Shown one piece after another: positions 61,401 through 64,000 of a stretch of 64,000 nucleotides of DNA. Below the pieces are notes generated by a model. That model searched no databases, was not told where the DNA came from, and saw only the letters and a list, made by a program, of their open reading frames with translations. The position numbers and the translations under genes are program-made. Each line of letters begins with the position of its first letter. Positions within the stretch are counted from its first letter, which is position 1. This DNA comes from Turbatrix aceti. Lineage: Eukaryota > Nematoda > Chromadorea > Rhabditida > Panagrolaimidae. Location: positions 992,001 through 1,056,000 of the forward strand of contig OZ017766.1 in assembly GCA_963969345.1 (NCBI GenBank), written 5' to 3'.

Positions 61401-63101
61401 AGCTTTACCACTTTATTTAATAGAATTAAAAGCCTTCTATTATCATAATTTGTGCAATCTCGATACTCATCACTGTCTCTTTAATTTTGTAATGAGTAAT
61501 TATGCACGAGTAAGAGTAATAAAGTAAAGTATCATAATTTCGCTTTCTGCTATGATTTTGTAAAAGAAAATTTGAGAATTGACACCAAAGGCGCCTCTGA
61601 TCGCCTCCGTCTCTGGAGGCGCCTTCATCGCCTTCGCCTTCGCCTCCGGAGGCGAAGGCGAAGGCGAAGGCAATAATTTTGGTTTGCGTTACACTGGTTC
61701 TACATCAGCCAAAAAGTGCCCGAGACGGCAGTTTTGTTATCAATTTAATTCATCTGGTCTAGCAGCTCTACTATTACAGTCCAAAACAAACCATAAAACA
61801 CAGTTCACCCTGGCGCAAAAGACAAAAAACTCGAAAAAGGGGCAAAAAATCGTTTTCTCAGAGGTTGGTATCTGTACTAAACATCCCCAAAGTACATAGC
61901 TAACGCAGTTGCTGCGCAGGGAAGGGAACCAAGTGTCACCAAAACACCTCCGGCGCGCTCAGCTTAAGGTTTTTTGACACATTTGTGTTTCGGGGTCGCC
62001 GCCAACGGAAGCCAGCTAAAAGTCCTAAACACCGATTTTTTCCTAATACCTGTACTAATGTTACAAATTTTTTGTTTCGTTCTATTCCCCCTGGTATAAT
62101 TGTTTTGGTAAAAAACGTTTGTCCACGAACTTTTGTCGCACCCTGTATTTCGCGTGAACCCGGAGTTTTCAGTTCAAATTCTTCCAACAAGTGTCCCCGG
62201 AGCCGCCCAGCCGTCCACCGCTGGCGTACCAAACCATTCGGCCGTCCATCGTCGCTCATTGCGCTTCGATGGCTGTCGTCGCGCTCTCCCTCATCACAGC
62301 TGCATCCGGTGACCTCAGAACGATGCGGGTAATTCGTCTCCAGAGAAACTGCTTCCCGGACGCATCCTATGGATCGAAGGACAATTTCACGAAATCCGTC
62401 TACTCGACGCACGTCTTCTGCAACATGGCACTGGGCTTCCTCTTCCTCGGCAACTGCAGATTCGGCTTCGCGCATACCGACGAAGCGATTGCGGCCCTCG
62501 TCGTCTCGTTGTTTCCACTATTTCCGCAGCATGTCAGCGACAACCGCTACTACTTCCAGCCACTGCGCCTCATCTGGCCTCTTGCCGTGGAGTACAGGCT
62601 GCTGACTGCTGTCGACAGTCGAACGCTGAAGCACGTTCGAATGCACGCTGAATTTACGATGCAGGTTGGTAGGAATTCTCATCCTGATGCTTCGGACCCA
62701 GAAAGCTCAACGGGTGAGTCCAAAGCTAAAAACGATCGCTTCAAGACGTCCCACCCGATGAGGCTCCAATTGCCGGCCGTCATCCCGCCACTCGAAGAGA
62801 TTACGACCATCAAGTTGTACGCCAACGGCTACGAAGCAATGATCCTCAACGTTGCCAGCGAAGAAGAGCACCTCAAGAAACTGAAGCAAGCCCTGCAGGA
62901 ATATCATGGCCAAATTTTGGTCAAAAAACTGCCCAAGTAAGTTTTTTAGGGATTTTACTGGAAAACAATGAAGTGAATACTTTTAGGCCTTATAGCGACT
63001 GTCTCGACGAAACCCCCGTCTTTCGATCCATGGATTTTGCCGACCTGGAAGATATCGAACCGAATACGAGTATTCCTTACGCATCACAGTACCAATTTTG
63101 A
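55430..63101 (+). CDS. ANAPC1: Anaphase-promoting complex subunit 1 (APC1)
   Basis: Largest scaffold of the APC/C ubiquitin ligase, which drives anaphase and mitotic exit. Eleven exons: 55430-55585, 55810-56224, 56283-56525, 56591-56809, 56858-57885, 57930-58861, 58906-59188, 59238-59650, 59695-60835, 62173-62936, 62987-63101. They sum to 1,902 in-frame residues; human APC1 has 1,944. The N-terminal half fits the WD40-like propeller (VTYFVRNDAVIERC, DGRQSVVGLTF, LVHPFNEVLPVLY) with a serine-rich loop around 56.6-57.2 kb. The C-terminal half carries the PC (proteasome/cyclosome) repeats, for example IAAILSLGFVFQGTTAS, LAAGIAVGLVNLGKGNAI and HVFCNMALGFLFLGNCRFGF, and DNRYYFQPLRLIWPLA. The helical region that follows in vertebrates is missing; the protein ends YASQYQF. 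Most introns are 44-65 nt. Intron 9 (1,337 nt) houses two nested transposons. Intron 4 (48 nt) is a multiple of three and free of stops. Confidence 0.95.
60855..62147. mobile_element. Mariner-like foldback element in APC1 intron 9
   Basis: Element 60857-62145 flanked by TA on both sides (60855-60856, 62146-62147). Inverted arms of about 147 bp start CAGGGTGCGGCAAAAGTTCG and end with the complement. The arms share further strings such as ACAAACGTTTTT, CTAATACCTGTACTAATGTTA and GCCAACGG. The TA duplication and the CAGGGTG end suit the Tc1/mariner superfamily. No transposase remnant was seen. It lies entirely within the intron, between donor GTAAGT and acceptor TTTTCAG, and carries a hAT-like MITE inside it. 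Confidence 0.85.
61212..61704. mobile_element. hAT-like MITE built of GCCTCCGGAGGC words, nested
   Basis: Element 61220-61696 with a perfect 8-bp duplication GTTCTACA (61212-61219 and 61697-61704). The termini are CAGTGTAAC and its complement. Both ends are filled with CGCCTTCGCCTCCGGAGGCG words and GAAGGCGAAGGC iterations around a 250-bp AT-rich core. It inserted into the mariner-like element, itself inside an APC1 intron, so the order of insertion is clear. Confidence 0.9.
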
Positions 63102-63454
63102 ATTTTTTTATCGAGTAACTTGGTTTATTGTATTTACGCCCATAAGGGCAACGTTGCTTTCTGTGTTTTTTATTTATCATAAGAATGTAGAACAATGGCA
63201 ATAAATGAAGTGTATTTTAGGCCTAAATTTGGAAAATAGGACTAATACACATTTTTCTCAGAAGATCAATTTATGACCTCATTATTGCAACCTACAGCAC
63301 AAGCGGGTTGCAAGTTGCAACCCCAACCCGCTTGTAAAAAGGCAGTTAAAATCCAGAAAGGATTGCAGATAACAAGAAAATAATTATTGAACACAATGGC
63401 CAATCGAACAAAAGTCATTACGTGACACTATGCGCACGCGATGTGTCTAATCGC
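63102..63454. other. APC1 3' flank
   Basis: An AATAAA at 63200-63205, about 100 nt past the stop, is a likely polyadenylation signal. A short direct repeat, AGCGGGTTGCAAGTTGCAAC with AACCCGCTTG in inverted form, lies near 63301-63336. No gene. Confidence 0.5.
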
Positions 63455-63685
63455 GAATACAGCAGTGCTGTCGGGTACCCGACCCGAAGACCTTACCCGG
63501 ACCCGAAAATGTCGGGTACCCGACCCGAAGACCTTACCCGGACCCGAAAATGTCGGGTACCCGACCCGAAAACCCGACCCGGAACCGAAACTTTCGGGTA
63601 CCCGACCCGAAATTCCGGGTATTTCGGGTCGGGTCCAAGTTCGGGTCGGGTTTCGGGTCGGGTACCCGACAGCACTGGAATACAG
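63455..63685. mobile_element. hAT-like MITE built of CGGGTACCCGACCCGAA words
   Basis: Element 63463-63677, only 215 bp, with a perfect 8-bp duplication GAATACAG (63455-63462 and 63678-63685). The inverted termini begin CAGTGCTGTCGGGTACCCG and are almost the whole element. The interior is iterations of TCGGGTACCCGACCCGAA with a 36-bp direct repeat on the left side and their complements on the right, with no AT-rich core. The intact termini and duplication suggest a fairly recent insertion. Confidence 0.92.
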
Positions 63686-64000
63686 TAGTCCCATATAAAT
63701 TCCATATGGAACAACTGCAGTTGTAGTGCTTCATTTTGTTTTACTTTTTTTTCGATTTTGCACGTGCATTTCACGTTTTGTGCTGCAAATTCCTGTCTTT
63801 TGCTGGATGCCTTTTGTGTTTATTTTGCTATGGACGCACATTTTTTGCCGCTTCCTGTTGGGGGTGCTCCTTTGCTTAGAATAGCAATTTTTTACCTAAT
63901 TTTTGCAATCTTATTTTTGAAATGGAAATTTTTCTTTTTGCCATTAATTAATTTTTGCTTTTGGGTTTTTCCGGACTTGAACCACTTTTTAGCATGATTT
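63686..64000. other. Right edge, no feature recognised
   Basis: AT-rich sequence with short hydrophobic frames on the plus strand (63758-63997). The hydrophobicity comes from poly-T tracts, and no start or splice context supports a gene. Any gene beyond the edge cannot be seen. Confidence 0.4.

Overview
This is a eukaryotic, metazoan, most likely nematode window. Genes are split by very short introns (about 43-60 nt, GT-AG with TTTTCAG/TTTTTAG acceptors). The gene set includes an Srsx-like chemoreceptor, a GT92 glycosyltransferase, cysteine-rich secreted proteins with no match I recognise, and conserved animal genes. Splice acceptors with no visible donor sit just upstream of several start codons, which fits spliced leaders. 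The species cannot be named from this sequence. No rRNA, convincing tRNA or CRISPR array was seen.

Layout. 1-4.7 kb: noncoding, with one short inverted-repeat element. 4.7-9.6 kb: a chemoreceptor (-) and, divergently, the ciliary gene IFT56/TTC26 (+), with an X-box-like RFX site between them. 9.6-24.5 kb: repeat-rich, carrying only a Ly6-like secreted protein (12.5 kb) and a sigma-like glutathione S-transferase (13.7 kb). 24.6-39.2 kb: a four-TM protein (+), an aquaglyceroporin (-), a chemoreceptor remnant (+), a two-module cysteine-rich secreted protein (-), an organic-solute-transporter-alpha-like membrane protein (-), a serine-rich secreted protein with three helical modules and a TATA box (-), and a GT92 glycosyltransferase (-). 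39.6-41.1 kb: nested repeats. 41.1-43.6 kb: exocyst subunit EXOC8/Exo84 (-). 43.6-49.3 kb: gene desert. 49.3-52.2 kb: CYRI/FAM49 (+) and CDC42 (-), convergent. 55.4-63.1 kb: APC1 of the anaphase-promoting complex (+). Most genes could be spliced in silico to full-length, in-frame proteins; exon coordinates are given in each entry.

The most unusual feature is the repeat fraction. About ten short elements have hAT-like termini (CAGNG... inverted repeats), and five of these are flanked by perfect 8-bp target duplications. Nearly all are filled with iterations of one short palindromic word, and the word differs by family: GGCCCGGGCC, CCCATGGG, CGGGTACCCG, GCCTCCGGAGGC, GTTCATGAAC, GAGC/GCTC, CCGAGC/GCTCGG. 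Two other foldback classes are present. One has TTAA target sites and resembles the PALTTAA palindromes of Caenorhabditis. The other is mariner-like with TA target sites. Elements are nested inside one another and lie in introns of the chemoreceptor and APC1 genes. No transposase gene is present, so all appear non-autonomous.
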